Part shown: positions 1 through 9,645 of the stretch, piece by piece
Position numbering within the stretch: position 1 is the stretch's first letter
Layout of the letters: each line of letters opens with the position of its first letter
From: Alcanivorax sp. DG881
GTDB lineage: Bacteria > Pseudomonadota > Gammaproteobacteria > Pseudomonadales > Alcanivoracaceae
Direction: 5' to 3'
Length of the DNA: 64,000 bases
Assembly: GCF_000155615.1 (NCBI RefSeq)
Contig: NZ_DS989915.1
Coordinates: forward strand, 2,788,148-2,852,147
The notes under the pieces: generated by a model
What the model was told of the DNA's origin: nothing
The model's database searches: none
The model's input: only the letters and a program-made list of their open reading frames with translations
Made by a program: the position numbers and the translations under genes

Positions 1-12
1 ACTGTTGGTCAT
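1..12 (-). CDS. urtE: Start of urtE (urea ABC transporter ATPase), truncated by window edge
   Basis: Only four codons (M-T-N-S) lie in the window. The ATG at 12–10 overlaps the urtD stop codon at 11–9 in an ATGA arrangement, the same coupling seen at urtC/urtD. In urt operons the gene after urtD is urtE, the second ATP-binding subunit, so the assignment rests on gene order and the overlap, not on protein sequence. Confidence 0.4.
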
Positions 13-854
13 TCGCCCAGGTAAACCTCGATCACCTTCGGATCATTCTGCACCTGCGCCATGGTGCCTTCAGCCAGCACGCTGCCCTGATGCAGTACGG
101 TGACGGTGCTGGCGATGGAGCGAATGAATTCCATGTCATGCTCAACCACCACTACCGAATGTTTGCCGGCCAGGCTTTGCAGCAGTTCACCGGTGCGGTC
201 GACTTCCTGGCGGGTCATGCCGGCGATGGGCTCGTCCACCAGCAACAGCTGTGGTTTCTGCATCAGTACCATGCCGATTTCCAGCCACTGTTTCTGGCCA
301 TGGGAAAGCAGCCCTGCGACCTTGTTGCGATCCTCCAGCAGCCCGACGGTGTACAGGGTTTCCTCAATCCAGGTTTTCTGTTCACCGCTGAGTTGGGTGA
401 AGAGGGAATGCCAGGGACCTTTGGCGCCGTGCATGGCCAGTTCCAGATTTTCGAATGCAGTGTGTTCAGGGAACACGGTGGGCTTCTGGAATTTTCGGCC
501 GATGCCGGCGGTGGCGATGTCCGTTTCGCTCATGCGGGTCAGGTCCAGGGTCTGGCCGAAAAAGCAGGTGCCGCTATCGGGCCGTGTTTTGCCGGTGATC
601 ACATCCATCATGGTGGATTTGCCGGCCCCGTTGGGGCCGATGATGCAGCGCAGCTCGCCGGTCTTGATATACATCGTCAAATCATTAAGGGCCTTGAAAC
701 CATCAAAGCTGACGGTGATATCTTCCAGATAGAGAATATTTTTACTGGCGCCGGAATCGAGTTGGCCAGGCACCACCGGGCGCGTGCCCTGTCGCATAAA
801 ATCGAATACCTGATCACGGCGAAAGGTTTCGCGCAGGCTGTCCAGTGCGCTCAT
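9..854 (-). CDS. urtD: Urea ABC transporter ATP-binding protein UrtD
   Basis: 281 aa cytoplasmic ATPase of the LivG/UrtD family that powers urea uptake with UrtB/UrtC and UrtE. Visible motifs: Walker A GPNGAGKS (residues 73–80), ABC signature LSHGQ (183–187), Walker B LLLVDEP (203–209) and the H-loop histidine near 239. The first ~40 residues precede the ABC core, as is usual for UrtD. The start codon overlaps the urtC stop by ATGA, implying translational coupling. It is the last complete gene of the minus-strand urea operon that begins with atzF. A LivG-type branched-chain amino acid ATPase is the alternative by sequence alone; the operon partners favour urea. Confidence 0.9.
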   Translation of the reverse strand: MSALDSLRETFRRDQVFDFMRQGTRPVVPGQLDSGASKNILYLEDITVSFDGFKALNDLTMYIKTGELRCIIGPNGAGKSTMMDVITGKTRPDSGTCFFGQTLDLTRMSETDIATAGIGRKFQKPTVFPEHTAFENLELAMHGAKGPWHSLFTQLSGEQKTWIEETLYTVGLLEDRNKVAGLLSHGQKQWLEIGMVLMQKPQLLLVDEPIAGMTRQEVDRTGELLQSLAGKHSVVVVEHDMEFIRSIASTVTVLHQGSVLAEGTMAQVQNDPKVIEVYLGE

Positions 855-2011
855 GACGGATCTCCTTCTACCGTATTAGCCGAGCTTGGCGCTTTATCGC
901 CGGAGGCGAAGCGGCTTTTTATTTTGTCCCACTTTTCCGCTACCAGCCCGACCAGCCCGTGGGGCAGGAAAACGGTGACCGCCACAAACAGTCCGCCCAG
1001 GGCAAATAGCCAGGCTTCCGGCATGATGCCGGTGAATACGGTTTTGCCGTAGTTCACCAGAATGGCACCGATTACCGCGCCGTACAGTGTGGCGCGTCCG
1101 CCCACGGCGACCCATACCACCAGCTCGATGGAATTGAGTGGTGAAAATTCGCCGGGGTTGATGATGCCCACCTGGGGCACGTAGAGCGCCCCGGCGATGC
1201 CCGCGAGGATGGCGCTGAGGGTGAAAATCCACAGCTTGTAATGTTCCGTGCGATAGCCCACAAACCGTGCGCGGGACTCTGCATCGCGAACGGCCAGTAC
1301 CACACGGCCAAGCTTGCTGCCGGTAATCCAGCGACACAGTACGAAGGCGCCAGCCAGGGCCACGGCGGTGGCCATCAACAGCCCCACGCGGGTGGCGTCG
1401 GATTGCAGTGAAAAGCCCAGCAGGTCTTTGAAGTCGGTGAGCCCGTTGTTGCCACCAAAGCCCAGTTCGTTGCGGAAAAACGCCAGCATCAATGCATAGG
1501 TCAGCGCCTGGGTGATAATCGACAGGTACACCCCGGTGACCCGTGAGCGGAATGCCAGCCAGCCGAACACAAACGCTAGCAGGCCGGGCACCAGCAAAAT
1601 CATCAGCGCTGCGAACCAGAACTGGTCGAAGCCTTGCCAGTACCAGGGCAGCTCACTCCAGTTGAGAAAGACCATGAAGTCCGGCAGTTCCGGGTTGCCG
1701 TAAACCCCCCGGTCACCGATCTGGCGCATCAGGTACATGCCCATGGCGTAGCCGCCCAGTGCAAAGAAGGCACCATGGCCGAGGCTGAGAATGCCGCAGT
1801 AGCCCCACACCAGGTCCAGTGCCAGTGCCAGCAGGGCATAACACAGGTATTTGCCCAGCAGGGTGACGGTATAGGCGCTCACATGGAGGGCAGAGTCGGC
1901 AGGGAACAATTGGTTGAGCACCGTTACCAGCAGGGTGGCGCCGAACAGCACGCCCATAAAGGTTTTTGCCGTGCGGTCATTAAAGGCGCTTTTGAATGTT
2001 GAATCTCGCAT
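851..2011 (-). CDS. urtC: Urea ABC transporter permease UrtC
   Basis: 386 aa inner-membrane permease of the LivM/UrtC family, forming the urea channel with UrtB. The sequence is strongly hydrophobic with about ten membrane segments and the family-type stretch LLGKYLCYALLALALDLVWG near the N terminus. The start chosen is the ATG at 2011 (MRDSTFK), one base after the urtB stop codon and preceded by GAGGAAT. A longer reading from 2098 would run into urtB and has no family support. It overlaps urtD by 4 bp. The C-terminal tail after the last membrane segment is charged and cytoplasmic. Confidence 0.9.
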   Translation of the reverse strand: MRDSTFKSAFNDRTAKTFMGVLFGATLLVTVLNQLFPADSALHVSAYTVTLLGKYLCYALLALALDLVWGYCGILSLGHGAFFALGGYAMGMYLMRQIGDRGVYGNPELPDFMVFLNWSELPWYWQGFDQFWFAALMILLVPGLLAFVFGWLAFRSRVTGVYLSIITQALTYALMLAFFRNELGFGGNNGLTDFKDLLGFSLQSDATRVGLLMATAVALAGAFVLCRWITGSKLGRVVLAVRDAESRARFVGYRTEHYKLWIFTLSAILAGIAGALYVPQVGIINPGEFSPLNSIELVVWVAVGGRATLYGAVIGAILVNYGKTVFTGIMPEAWLFALGGLFVAVTVFLPHGLVGLVAEKWDKIKSRFASGDKAPSSANTVEGDPS

Positions 2012-2012
2012 G

Positions 2013-3689
2013 TTATTCCTCCGCCGCCCGGCCACGTTGCGGGAACAGGCCCCGCGGTTTGCGCTGGATAAACAGGATGATGAAGACCAGTACGACAATC
2101 TTGGCCAGGACCGCGCCGGCCATGGGCTCCAGTAATTTGTTGGCGATGCCGAGGCTGAATGCTGCAGTGAGGGTGCCCCACAGATTGCCGACCCCGCCGA
2201 ACACCACCACCATGAAAGAATCGATGATGTAGCTCTGGCCCAGGTTGGGGCCCACGTTGGTTAGCTGCGCCAGGGCGACGCCGGCTACCCCGGCGATACC
2301 CGACCCCAGCCCGAAGGTCAGGGCGTTGACCCGTTCACTGCGAATGCCCAGGCCTCGCGCAGTGGCGCGGTTCTGGCTCACCGCACGGACCTGCAAACCC
2401 AGCCGGGTTTTCTTGAGCAGGGTGAGCAGGGCCAGAAATACGGCCAGGGCAAAGAAGATGATGTACAGGCGGTTGTAGGTCAGCGAGAACACCGGATTGA
2501 TTTCTAGTGCACCACTCATCCATTCCGGGGTAATCACGGTGCGGTTGAGCGGAGAGAAGATCACCCGTACCGCCTGTTGCAGAATCAGACTGACCCCAAA
2601 GGTGGCCAACAGGGTTTCCAGGGGGCGACCGTAAAGAAAGCGAATCACAAACCGTTCGATCAGTACGCCGACAAAGGCGGAGACCAGAAAAGCCGCGGGA
2701 ACGGCAATCAGCAATGACCACTCATGGCTGCTGGGCAGCAGTTGCTGCACCACATAGGTGGTATAGGCGCCGAGCATGATCAGCTCGCCGTGGGCCATGT
2801 TGATGACGCCCATGACGCCGAACGTAATGGCCAGGCCAATGGCTGCCAGCAGCAAAACGGACCCCAGGCTCAGGCCGAAGAACACGGTGTCGGCAGTCTG
2901 GAAGGTCTCGATACGGGCTTCAATGCGGGCAATGGCTTTTTTCAGGGCTTGTGTTTCCTGCGGCGTATCGGCAGCCAGCAGGCTTGTATTGAGCGCGTTT
3001 TTCACCTCCGGGTGCAGGTTGCCGGCAAGCGCGTCGATGGCGTCCAGCCGTGTCGTCCTGTCATCACTGCGCAGGGCCGCAATGTTCAGGGCGGTATCAA
3101 TCTGCGCGGCAACGCGCGGGCGGCTTTCCTGGTGGCGACGGGTTGTCAGTGCCGCCAGCATTTCCGGGTCATCGTTGCCGATCAGTTGGCCGGCGGCCTG
3201 GTAGCGAATATCGCTGTCCGGATCGTTCAGCGCGGCCAGAGCCAGCTGGTTATTGATCACGGTACGCAGGCGGTTATTGATGATGACAGGGCGTGCAGCC
3301 CGGCTATCCACCTGGCCGATGACCTGGCGGCTTTCAGGGTCGCGAAGTTCCCATTGGCCGTCTTTCTTGAGACCCAGGGCGATGGTGTCGTCTTTGCGAT
3401 TGTGCACCAGCTCGCGGTTCATCAAGGCGTTCAGTAGCGGTACAACACGTGGGTTGTCCTGCTTTGCCAGTTGACGGATAGCGGCTTCTTTTTCATCAAA
3501 GCTGCGGCTGGTCAACCGGTTGATAATTTCCTGGAGCGTCAGGGGGGAAATGTCGATCCCATTCACGCTGCTCTGTGTTGTGGTCCGGGTCGGCGCTGTC
3601 GGGTCCTGCAGCGGCTCTTCAGCCCAGCTCACACTGACCAGCAGCGCAATGAGCATTGCGGTCAGCATTCGGCCAAATCTGTAACCCAT
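2013..3689 (-). CDS. urtB: Urea ABC transporter permease UrtB
   Basis: 558 aa. The C-terminal ~300 residues are a LivH/UrtB permease with the typical GVMGVINMAHGE motif and multiple membrane helices. The N-terminal ~250 residues hold a signal-like segment (MLTAMLIALLVSVSWA) followed by a soluble region with HEAT-like helical repeats (DPDSDIRYQAAGQL), a layout common in proteobacterial UrtB. The start at 3689 (MGYRFGR) is preceded by AGGAGCCC; the upstream in-frame extension comes from intergenic repeat sequence. It is followed one base later by urtC. It lies 181 bp downstream of urtA, with a hairpin in the gap. Confidence 0.9.
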   Translation of the reverse strand: MGYRFGRMLTAMLIALLVSVSWAEEPLQDPTAPTRTTTQSSVNGIDISPLTLQEIINRLTSRSFDEKEAAIRQLAKQDNPRVVPLLNALMNRELVHNRKDDTIALGLKKDGQWELRDPESRQVIGQVDSRAARPVIINNRLRTVINNQLALAALNDPDSDIRYQAAGQLIGNDDPEMLAALTTRRHQESRPRVAAQIDTALNIAALRSDDRTTRLDAIDALAGNLHPEVKNALNTSLLAADTPQETQALKKAIARIEARIETFQTADTVFFGLSLGSVLLLAAIGLAITFGVMGVINMAHGELIMLGAYTTYVVQQLLPSSHEWSLLIAVPAAFLVSAFVGVLIERFVIRFLYGRPLETLLATFGVSLILQQAVRVIFSPLNRTVITPEWMSGALEINPVFSLTYNRLYIIFFALAVFLALLTLLKKTRLGLQVRAVSQNRATARGLGIRSERVNALTFGLGSGIAGVAGVALAQLTNVGPNLGQSYIIDSFMVVVFGGVGNLWGTLTAAFSLGIANKLLEPMAGAVLAKIVVLVFIILFIQRKPRGLFPQRGRAAEE

Positions 3690-3712
3690 GACGGGCTCCT
3701 TACAGGGCGTTA

Positions 3713-3742
3713 AATAATGAAAGCCAGAGGCCAGAGGCCTGA
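3713..3742. repeat. Short degenerate direct repeat in the urtA–urtB gap
   Basis: The word CCAGAGG occurs twice in immediate succession (3724–3730 and 3731–3737, followed by CCT). It belongs to the class of short intergenic word repeats seen across this window. No coding potential and no known regulatory motif recognised. Confidence 0.35.
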
Positions 3743-3833
3743 TGAATAACGCAGGTAAGGCGGGCCTCAAGGCTGGCGCTATTTCCTGGTCATCCGCTGG
3801 CTTTCACGGTGTTCACATGTCTTTCTTGTAACG

Positions 3834-3860
3834 CGCACTCCGGGCGTTGCCCGGAGTGCG
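3834..3860 (-). terminator. Perfect 12-bp hairpin after urtA
   Basis: CGCACTCCGGGC (3834–3845), loop GTT, GCCCGGAGTGCG (3849–3860). It lies 10 bases past the urtA stop codon in transcription direction, with no T-run after it. This fits an RNA-stability or partial-termination hairpin that would leave the binding-protein mRNA more abundant than the permease mRNAs, as is common in ABC operons. That role is inference. Confidence 0.55.
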
Positions 3861-3870
3861 GTCAGTAGGG

Positions 3871-5169
3871 CTACTCGGCTGAAGCGCCGCCGCAGCTTTT
3901 GGTTTTGGTGTTGTAGTTGCCGCAACGGGTCGGTGCGGTCCAGTCGGAGACCAGATCCTTGGAGCCGGGCAGGAAGTCAGACCAGGCATCGCCTTTCACC
4001 AGGCCTTCGGTTTCCCAGACCACAGCGAACTGGCCATCATCCTGGATTTCACCGATCAGCACCGGCTTGGACAGGTGGTGGTTTTCGTTCATCACGGCGG
4101 TGCCGCCGGTCAGGTTCGGCGTCTGGATGCCGATCATGGCGTCAGCCACTTTATCGGTGTCGGTGGACTTGGCTTTCTCCACGGCCTTCACCCACATGTT
4201 GAAACCGATATAGGTGGCTTCCATGGGATCGTTGGTTACGCGCTTGTCGTCACCGGTGTAGGCGTGCCACTGATCGATGAAGGTGTTGTTGGCATCGTTG
4301 TAGACGCTCTGGAAGTAGTTCCAGGCAGCCAGGTGGCCAACCAGCGGGCCGGTGTCGATACCGGACAGCTCTTCTTCGCCCACGGAGAATGCAACCACGG
4401 GAATGTCTTCAGCGCTGACGCCCTGGTTACCCAGTTCCTTGTAGAAGGGAACGTTGGCATCACCATTGATGGTGGAAACCACGGCGGTTTTCATGCCCTG
4501 GCTGCCAAATGCCTTGATCTCGCTGACGATGCTCTGCCAATCGGAATGTCCGAATGGGGTGTAGTTGATCATGATGTCTTTTTCGGCCACCCCCTTGGCT
4601 TTCAGGTAGGCTTCCAGAATCTTGTTGGTGGTACGGGGATACACGTAGTCGGTACCGGCCAGAACGAAGCGCTCGACACCCAAATCGTTGATCAGGTAAT
4701 CCACCGCAGGAATAGCCTGCTGGTTCGGTGCTGCACCGGTGTAGAAGACATTCTTGGACGATTCCTCGCCTTCATATTGCACCGGGTAGAACAGCAGCCC
4801 GTTCAGTTCTTCCACCACCGGCAGTACCGACTTGCGCGATACTGACGTCCAGCAGCCAAAGATAACGTCCACGTCTTCCTTGGTGATCAGCTCGCGGGTT
4901 TTTTCGGCGAACAGCGGCCAGTTGGAAGCGGGGTCAACCACAACGGGTTCCAGCTTCTTGCCCATGATGCCGCCCTTCTTGTTCTGTTCTTCAATCATCA
5001 TCAGAACGGTATCTTTCAGGGTGGACTCGCTGATGGCCATGGTGCCGGAGAGGGAATGCAGAACCCCCACCTTGATGGTGTCGGCGGCCATGACGGCGCC
5101 GCTGTAGGCAATAGCACTGGATGCGACAACGCCGGCAGCCAGTTTCTTCATGGATTGTGAAAAACTCAT
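3871..5169 (-). CDS. urtA: Urea ABC transporter substrate-binding protein UrtA
   Basis: 432 aa periplasmic binding protein of the UrtA/LivJ family. A Sec signal peptide spans residues 1–27 with cleavage at AMA|AD; the mature N terminus DTIKVGVLHSLSGTMAISE is characteristic of the urea/short-amide branch. Further family features are DVIFGCWTSVSRKSVLPV and LFYPVQYEGEE. The start at 5169 is preceded by AAGGGGAAACACC, a good ribosome-binding site. It lies 110 bp after the GntR gene and ahead of urtB, with a stable hairpin just after its stop. Amide or guanidine-type ligands cannot be excluded from sequence alone. Confidence 0.93.
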   Translation of the reverse strand: MSFSQSMKKLAAGVVASSAIAYSGAVMAADTIKVGVLHSLSGTMAISESTLKDTVLMMIEEQNKKGGIMGKKLEPVVVDPASNWPLFAEKTRELITKEDVDVIFGCWTSVSRKSVLPVVEELNGLLFYPVQYEGEESSKNVFYTGAAPNQQAIPAVDYLINDLGVERFVLAGTDYVYPRTTNKILEAYLKAKGVAEKDIMINYTPFGHSDWQSIVSEIKAFGSQGMKTAVVSTINGDANVPFYKELGNQGVSAEDIPVVAFSVGEEELSGIDTGPLVGHLAAWNYFQSVYNDANNTFIDQWHAYTGDDKRVTNDPMEATYIGFNMWVKAVEKAKSTDTDKVADAMIGIQTPNLTGGTAVMNENHHLSKPVLIGEIQDDGQFAVVWETEGLVKGDAWSDFLPGSKDLVSDWTAPTRCGNYNTKTKSCGGASAE

Positions 5170-5279
5170 GGTGTTTCCCCTTGCGTTTAAGTTGGCGTTT
5201 CCATTTCCGTGAACCCTGTCCTCGGAGCACCAGATCCGGCTCCAGCAATCCGGCCGATTCACTGGCCGTTGTTCCCCCG

Positions 5280-6011
5280 CTAGCCGTCGATTCTGTCGAT
5301 CGAACTGGCCTCAACCGAGTGCAACTGACTGCGTGCACTGGCTTCGTGCAACATGTGCACGGTGATTTTTCTGACTTCGTTACGGGATTCTTCGATGTGA
5401 GCACGCAGCAGTATCTGTGCCTGCTCCACCCGGCGGTGCAGGATGGCTTCCAGCACCGCCTGATGTTCGTTGTAGGTGGCATCCACCCGTGGTGGCTTGG
5501 TGAAATCCAGGCGGCGAATGATGCGCAGCCGTTCGGTCAGGTCATGATGAATGCGCGCCATTTCGCTGTTGCCGGCGGCTTCCACCAGCTTTTCGTGAAA
5601 GCGTTCATCCATGCCGCTGACCACAGGGCCATCGTCAAGTCTCTGCTCACTGGGGACGCACCACTGGCTAACCAGATCGTCCAGCTTGCTCAGTTCGCCG
5701 TCGTGTTCGCACAGCTTGCGTACCGCAGCGCATTCCAGAATGGTGCGCACGTCGTACAGCTCCTCGAAGTATTTAAAATCGAAGGGCTTGACCTGCCAGC
5801 CGCTGCGATAGAGCACATCCACATAGGCTTCGCGTTGTAACCGGAACAGGGCTTCGCGCACGGGGGTGCGTGACACGCCCATCCGTTCGGCGATCTCGTT
5901 TTCGCTAAAGCGGTCACCGGGCATTAACCGGAAATCGAAAATGTCCTGCTTCAGTTGCAGATAGATTCGCTCTGCCAGGTTTTCGGTTTTTTTTGTCGCG
6001 CGCGCATTCAT
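5280..6011 (-). CDS. GntR-family transcriptional regulator (FCD subfamily)
   Basis: 243 aa. N-terminal winged helix-turn-helix (about residues 10–75, NEIAERMGVSRTPVREALFRL is the recognition region) and a C-terminal all-helical FCD ligand domain with acidic and histidine metal/ligand positions (e.g. DERFHEKLV, NEHQAVLEAI). The start at 6011 (MNARATKK) is preceded by GAGGGGTCAG. It lies inside the urea operon, 10 bp after the carboxylase stop and before urtA, so it is co-transcribed with the pathway it presumably controls. A possible operator with TTGTATAC-like half sites lies at 11461–11483. Its effector is unknown; urea, allophanate or a related amide are plausible. Confidence 0.85.
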   Translation of the reverse strand: MNARATKKTENLAERIYLQLKQDIFDFRLMPGDRFSENEIAERMGVSRTPVREALFRLQREAYVDVLYRSGWQVKPFDFKYFEELYDVRTILECAAVRKLCEHDGELSKLDDLVSQWCVPSEQRLDDGPVVSGMDERFHEKLVEAAGNSEMARIHHDLTERLRIIRRLDFTKPPRVDATYNEHQAVLEAILHRRVEQAQILLRAHIEESRNEVRKITVHMLHEASARSQLHSVEASSIDRIDG

Positions 6012-6021
6012 GTCTGACCCC

Positions 6022-9000
6022 TCATGCCACCGCGTCGGTATCGATGACGACGACCGGGTCGCCGGCATTGATGATGGCTCCAGGCTGGCAATGCAGGCCG
6101 GTGACCTTGCCGTTGGCGTTGGCGACAATTTCGAATTCCATCTTCATGGCTTCCACGATGACCAGAGGCTGGCCAACAGAGACCTGGGCGCCTTCTTCCA
6201 CCAGCAGCTTCCAGACGTTGCCGCTGATTTCCGCATTGATCAGGTGGCCATCCACATCGCCAATGTCAGCGCTATGACCCATGAGCGCGGATTCGATGGC
6301 GGCATCCTCGTTTTGCCAGCGCGCTACTTCTTCACGGTAGGCCGCATCACGGCGTGCGTTGAAGGCGGCCATCTCCGGTTCAATCTCGGCCAGAAACTGG
6401 CGGTGTTCGGCCAGGCTGAAAGGCTCTTCGGTGATCTCGATGTCCAGATGACCGTGACGGAAGGCGTCGCGCATCTCGGTCAGCTTTTCTTCGCTGACCG
6501 GGTAGTAGCGCACCTGATCGAAAAACTTCAGCAGCCAGGGTTCGCCATTCAGGAACTGTTTGTTCTTCAGGTGTTTGTTCCAGATTGGCAGGGTGCGCCC
6601 TACCAGCTGGTAGCCGCCGGGGGAGTCCATGCCATAGATGCACATGTAGACCCCACCGATGCCCACTGTCCCTTCGGCGGTGAAGGTCCGTGCCGGATTG
6701 TATTTGGAGGTCATCAGGCGATGGCGCGGATCAATGGGCACTGCACAGGGCGCACCGAGATACACATCGCCCAGGCCGAGTACCAGATAGCTGGCACTGA
6801 AGATGATGTCGCGTACCTGCTCGGTGGAATCCAGGCCGTTAATGCGGCGAATGAATTCCACATTGTTGGGCAGCCAGGGCGCATCACTGCGGATAGTTTC
6901 CTGATAGCGCTGCACCGCATCCAGGGTGGCGCTGTCTTCGAATGCCATGGGCAAATGCAGGACGCGAGAGGTGACCACCCTCTCGTCCACGCTGCCGATG
7001 GTTTTTTCCCGTTCCAGCAAAGTGCTGACCAGGGTTGCCTGGTCGATCAGGCGGGAATCGTAGTGGATCTGCAGGCTGCGAACGCCGGGAGACAGCTCCA
7101 GAATACCGCTGACCGGGGTGCTTTTGAGGTTCTCCATGAGCGCATGCACACGCATGCGCAGGGCCAGGTCGAGCACGTTGTCGCCGTACTCGATAAGGAT
7201 GTACTTGTCGCCCGCCTGGCGATAAACGATACGCGGTACGTCGCCCTCGGCATCGTGTTCGGCGAGCATGGTGGCGGACGTGCAGGCCGCGTTGTGATCG
7301 GCAATGGCGGGCTGTACCACCGGAATAACACCCAGATTCTCGATGGAGGCATCCTGGGCTTCTTCCAGTGCCTTGGCTTCAGCGAAGCTGATCGGCGAGA
7401 AGCGAATGCTGTCGCCGGGTTTGAGCTGGCCGACTTTCCACAGTTCGGCTTTGGCAATGGTCACCGGGCACACAAACCCGCCGAGGCTGGGGCCATCCTT
7501 GGTCAGGATAACCGGAAAATCGCCGGTGAAATTGATAGAGCCAATGGCGTATTCATTATCGTGCACGTTGGAGGGATGCAGGCCGGCTTCGCCGCCGTCG
7601 GTGCGAGTCCAGCTCGGCTTCGGACCGACCAGACGGATGCCCAGCCGGTTGGAGTTGTAGTGCACCTGCCAGTCGGCCTGGAAAAATTCTTCGATAGCCT
7701 CTTCGGTGAAAAAGTCCGGCGCGCCGTGGGGGCCGTACAGCACCTTGATGTCCCACTGTTGGGGGTAGTCGGGCAGCAGGTTTTTTTCTGCCGGGTGAGG
7801 GTCGGCTACCGGTGCGGGCGTGGGGCAGCCGGCCAGCTGGGGCTGGCACACGGCGAGTACGTCGCCCTTGCGCAGGGTGCGGCCACCGTGGCCGCCGAAC
7901 TGGCCCAGCACAAAGGTGGATTTGCTGCCCAGATAATCCGGTACATCGATACCGTTGCGCACGGCAATGTAGGTTCGGCAGCCGCTTTCAACCTTGCCGG
8001 TGGTCAGGGTCTGGCCGGCCTTGATGGCAACCGGTTCCCAGAAGCAGATCGCGTGGCCATCCACCTGCGCGTCACACTGTGCGCCGGTGAGGGCAATTAC
8101 CGTGTCGCAATGGAATTTCAGGCTCGGGCCCACCAGGGTGGCTTCGAGGCCGGCGGCGCTGTGATGGTTGCCGACGATGCGATTGGCGAGCCGGAAGGCG
8201 ACATCATCCATGGGGCCGGATGGCGGCACGCCAATGTCCCAGTAACCGGTGCGGCCGGGGTAATCCTGCACGGTGGTGTAAGTGCCGGGGTCGACAATTT
8301 CGAACGCCATGGGCGTGTAGTGAAAAGTTTCCAGGTAACGGGTAGAGACGGTGCCGGCGATGACATTCTGGTCGCGCAAAATCTGGCGCAGATAATCCAG
8401 GTTGGTGGCAATACCGGACAGTCGGGTTTGCGCCAGTGCGGTTTGCATCTTCTCCAGTGCATCCTGGCGATCGTCACCGTGGACAATAAGTTTGGCGATC
8501 ATGGGATCGTAATGGGGGCTTACCACCGTGCCGGTCTCTACCCAGCCGTCCAGACGAACGTTATCCGGGAAGGCGACTTCGGTGAGCTCGCCGGGGCTGG
8601 GCTGGAAATCTTTTAGCGCATCTTCGGCGTAAATGCGTACTTCCATGGACGCGCCCTGGCTGGTGTAGGCGTCATCCAGTGGTGGACGTTCACCACCGGC
8701 CAGCATCAGCATCCAGGCCACCAGATCCACCCCGAATACGGATTCGGTGACACCGTGTTCTACTTGCAGGCGGGTGTTAACTTCCAGGAAATAAAATTCG
8801 TCTCGCTGGTCATCGTAGATATATTCCACGGTGCCGGCGGAGCGGTATTCCACCGACTGGCCCAGGCGGGCGGCGCTGGCATGGAGTTTTTCGCGGGTGG
8901 CCTGGGGCAGGTTGGGTGCCGGGGTTTCTTCCACTACTTTCTGGTTGCGCCGTTGCAGGGAGCACTCCCGCTCACCCAGCGCCAGTACGGTCCCGTTGCC

Positions 9001-9645
9001 GTCACCGAAAATTTGCACTTCCACATGGCGGGCGCGGGCGACAAAACGTTCAATGAAGACGCCGCTGTCGGAGAAGAAATTTTCGCCCAGTCGTTTTACG
9101 GATTCATAGGCGGCCACCAGTTCGGCTTCATCATTACAGCGCGACAGGCCGATGCCGCCACCGCCGGCGGTGCTTTTCAGCATGATCGGATAACCGATAT
9201 CGCTGGCAGCCTGTTTGGCTTCTTCCAGGCTTTGTAGCAGATCCGTGCCGGGGGCCAGCGGAACGCCGGCTTTCTCGGCCAGCGCGCGGGCCTCATGCTT
9301 GAGACCGAATTCCCGAAGCTGCTTCGGTGTGGGGCCGATAAAGGCAATGCCGTTGGCTTCACAGGTTTCCGCAAATTCTGCATTTTCCGAGAGAAAACCG
9401 TAGCCGGGGATGATGGCCTCGGCGCCGGTGTCTTTGGCGGCCTTGAGGATCAGGTCGGTACGCAGATAACTTTCCGCAGCGGTTTGCCCGCCCAGCGCCA
9501 CGGCTTCATCGGCGGCGCTGACATGTTGGCTGTTGCGGTCTGCATCGGAATACACCGCCACTGAGGTGATGCCCATCTGCGACAGGGTGCGGCAGATACG
9601 AACAGCGATTTCACCCCGGTTGGCGATCAGGACTTTTTTCAACAT
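6022..9645 (-). CDS. uca: Urea carboxylase (biotin- and ATP-dependent)
   Basis: 1207 aa multidomain enzyme converting urea, bicarbonate and ATP to allophanate. Order of domains: biotin carboxylase (1–~450, ATP-grasp loop GGGGIG at 161–166), carboxyltransferase halves of the KipA/KipI (AHS2/AHS1) type (~460–1050), and a C-terminal biotin carrier with the lysine of EAMKM at about K1168. Length matches bacterial urea carboxylases. The ATG overlaps the atzF stop by one base (TGATG). The carboxyltransferase fold is shared with guanidine carboxylases. No carboxyguanidine deiminase genes or guanidine riboswitch were found nearby, which favours urea, but substrate residues were not resolved here. Confidence 0.92.
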   Translation of the reverse strand: MLKKVLIANRGEIAVRICRTLSQMGITSVAVYSDADRNSQHVSAADEAVALGGQTAAESYLRTDLILKAAKDTGAEAIIPGYGFLSENAEFAETCEANGIAFIGPTPKQLREFGLKHEARALAEKAGVPLAPGTDLLQSLEEAKQAASDIGYPIMLKSTAGGGGIGLSRCNDEAELVAAYESVKRLGENFFSDSGVFIERFVARARHVEVQIFGDGNGTVLALGERECSLQRRNQKVVEETPAPNLPQATREKLHASAARLGQSVEYRSAGTVEYIYDDQRDEFYFLEVNTRLQVEHGVTESVFGVDLVAWMLMLAGGERPPLDDAYTSQGASMEVRIYAEDALKDFQPSPGELTEVAFPDNVRLDGWVETGTVVSPHYDPMIAKLIVHGDDRQDALEKMQTALAQTRLSGIATNLDYLRQILRDQNVIAGTVSTRYLETFHYTPMAFEIVDPGTYTTVQDYPGRTGYWDIGVPPSGPMDDVAFRLANRIVGNHHSAAGLEATLVGPSLKFHCDTVIALTGAQCDAQVDGHAICFWEPVAIKAGQTLTTGKVESGCRTYIAVRNGIDVPDYLGSKSTFVLGQFGGHGGRTLRKGDVLAVCQPQLAGCPTPAPVADPHPAEKNLLPDYPQQWDIKVLYGPHGAPDFFTEEAIEEFFQADWQVHYNSNRLGIRLVGPKPSWTRTDGGEAGLHPSNVHDNEYAIGSINFTGDFPVILTKDGPSLGGFVCPVTIAKAELWKVGQLKPGDSIRFSPISFAEAKALEEAQDASIENLGVIPVVQPAIADHNAACTSATMLAEHDAEGDVPRIVYRQAGDKYILIEYGDNVLDLALRMRVHALMENLKSTPVSGILELSPGVRSLQIHYDSRLIDQATLVSTLLEREKTIGSVDERVVTSRVLHLPMAFEDSATLDAVQRYQETIRSDAPWLPNNVEFIRRINGLDSTEQVRDIIFSASYLVLGLGDVYLGAPCAVPIDPRHRLMTSKYNPARTFTAEGTVGIGGVYMCIYGMDSPGGYQLVGRTLPIWNKHLKNKQFLNGEPWLLKFFDQVRYYPVSEEKLTEMRDAFRHGHLDIEITEEPFSLAEHRQFLAEIEPEMAAFNARRDAAYREEVARWQNEDAAIESALMGHSADIGDVDGHLINAEISGNVWKLLVEEGAQVSVGQPLVIVEAMKMEFEIVANANGKVTGLHCQPGAIINAGDPVVVIDTDAVA

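Noticed and set aside
5170-5279. Second sigma-54 promoter in front of urtA
   Set aside because: TGGTGC and TGGAGC words occur, but no GC at the required ten-base spacing.
6010-8616. 868-codon open frame on the plus strand opposite urea carboxylase
   Set aside because: Antisense shadow of a GC-rich gene; composition is rich in Gly/Val/His/Gln with no domain, and the minus-strand frame is a full, well-known enzyme.
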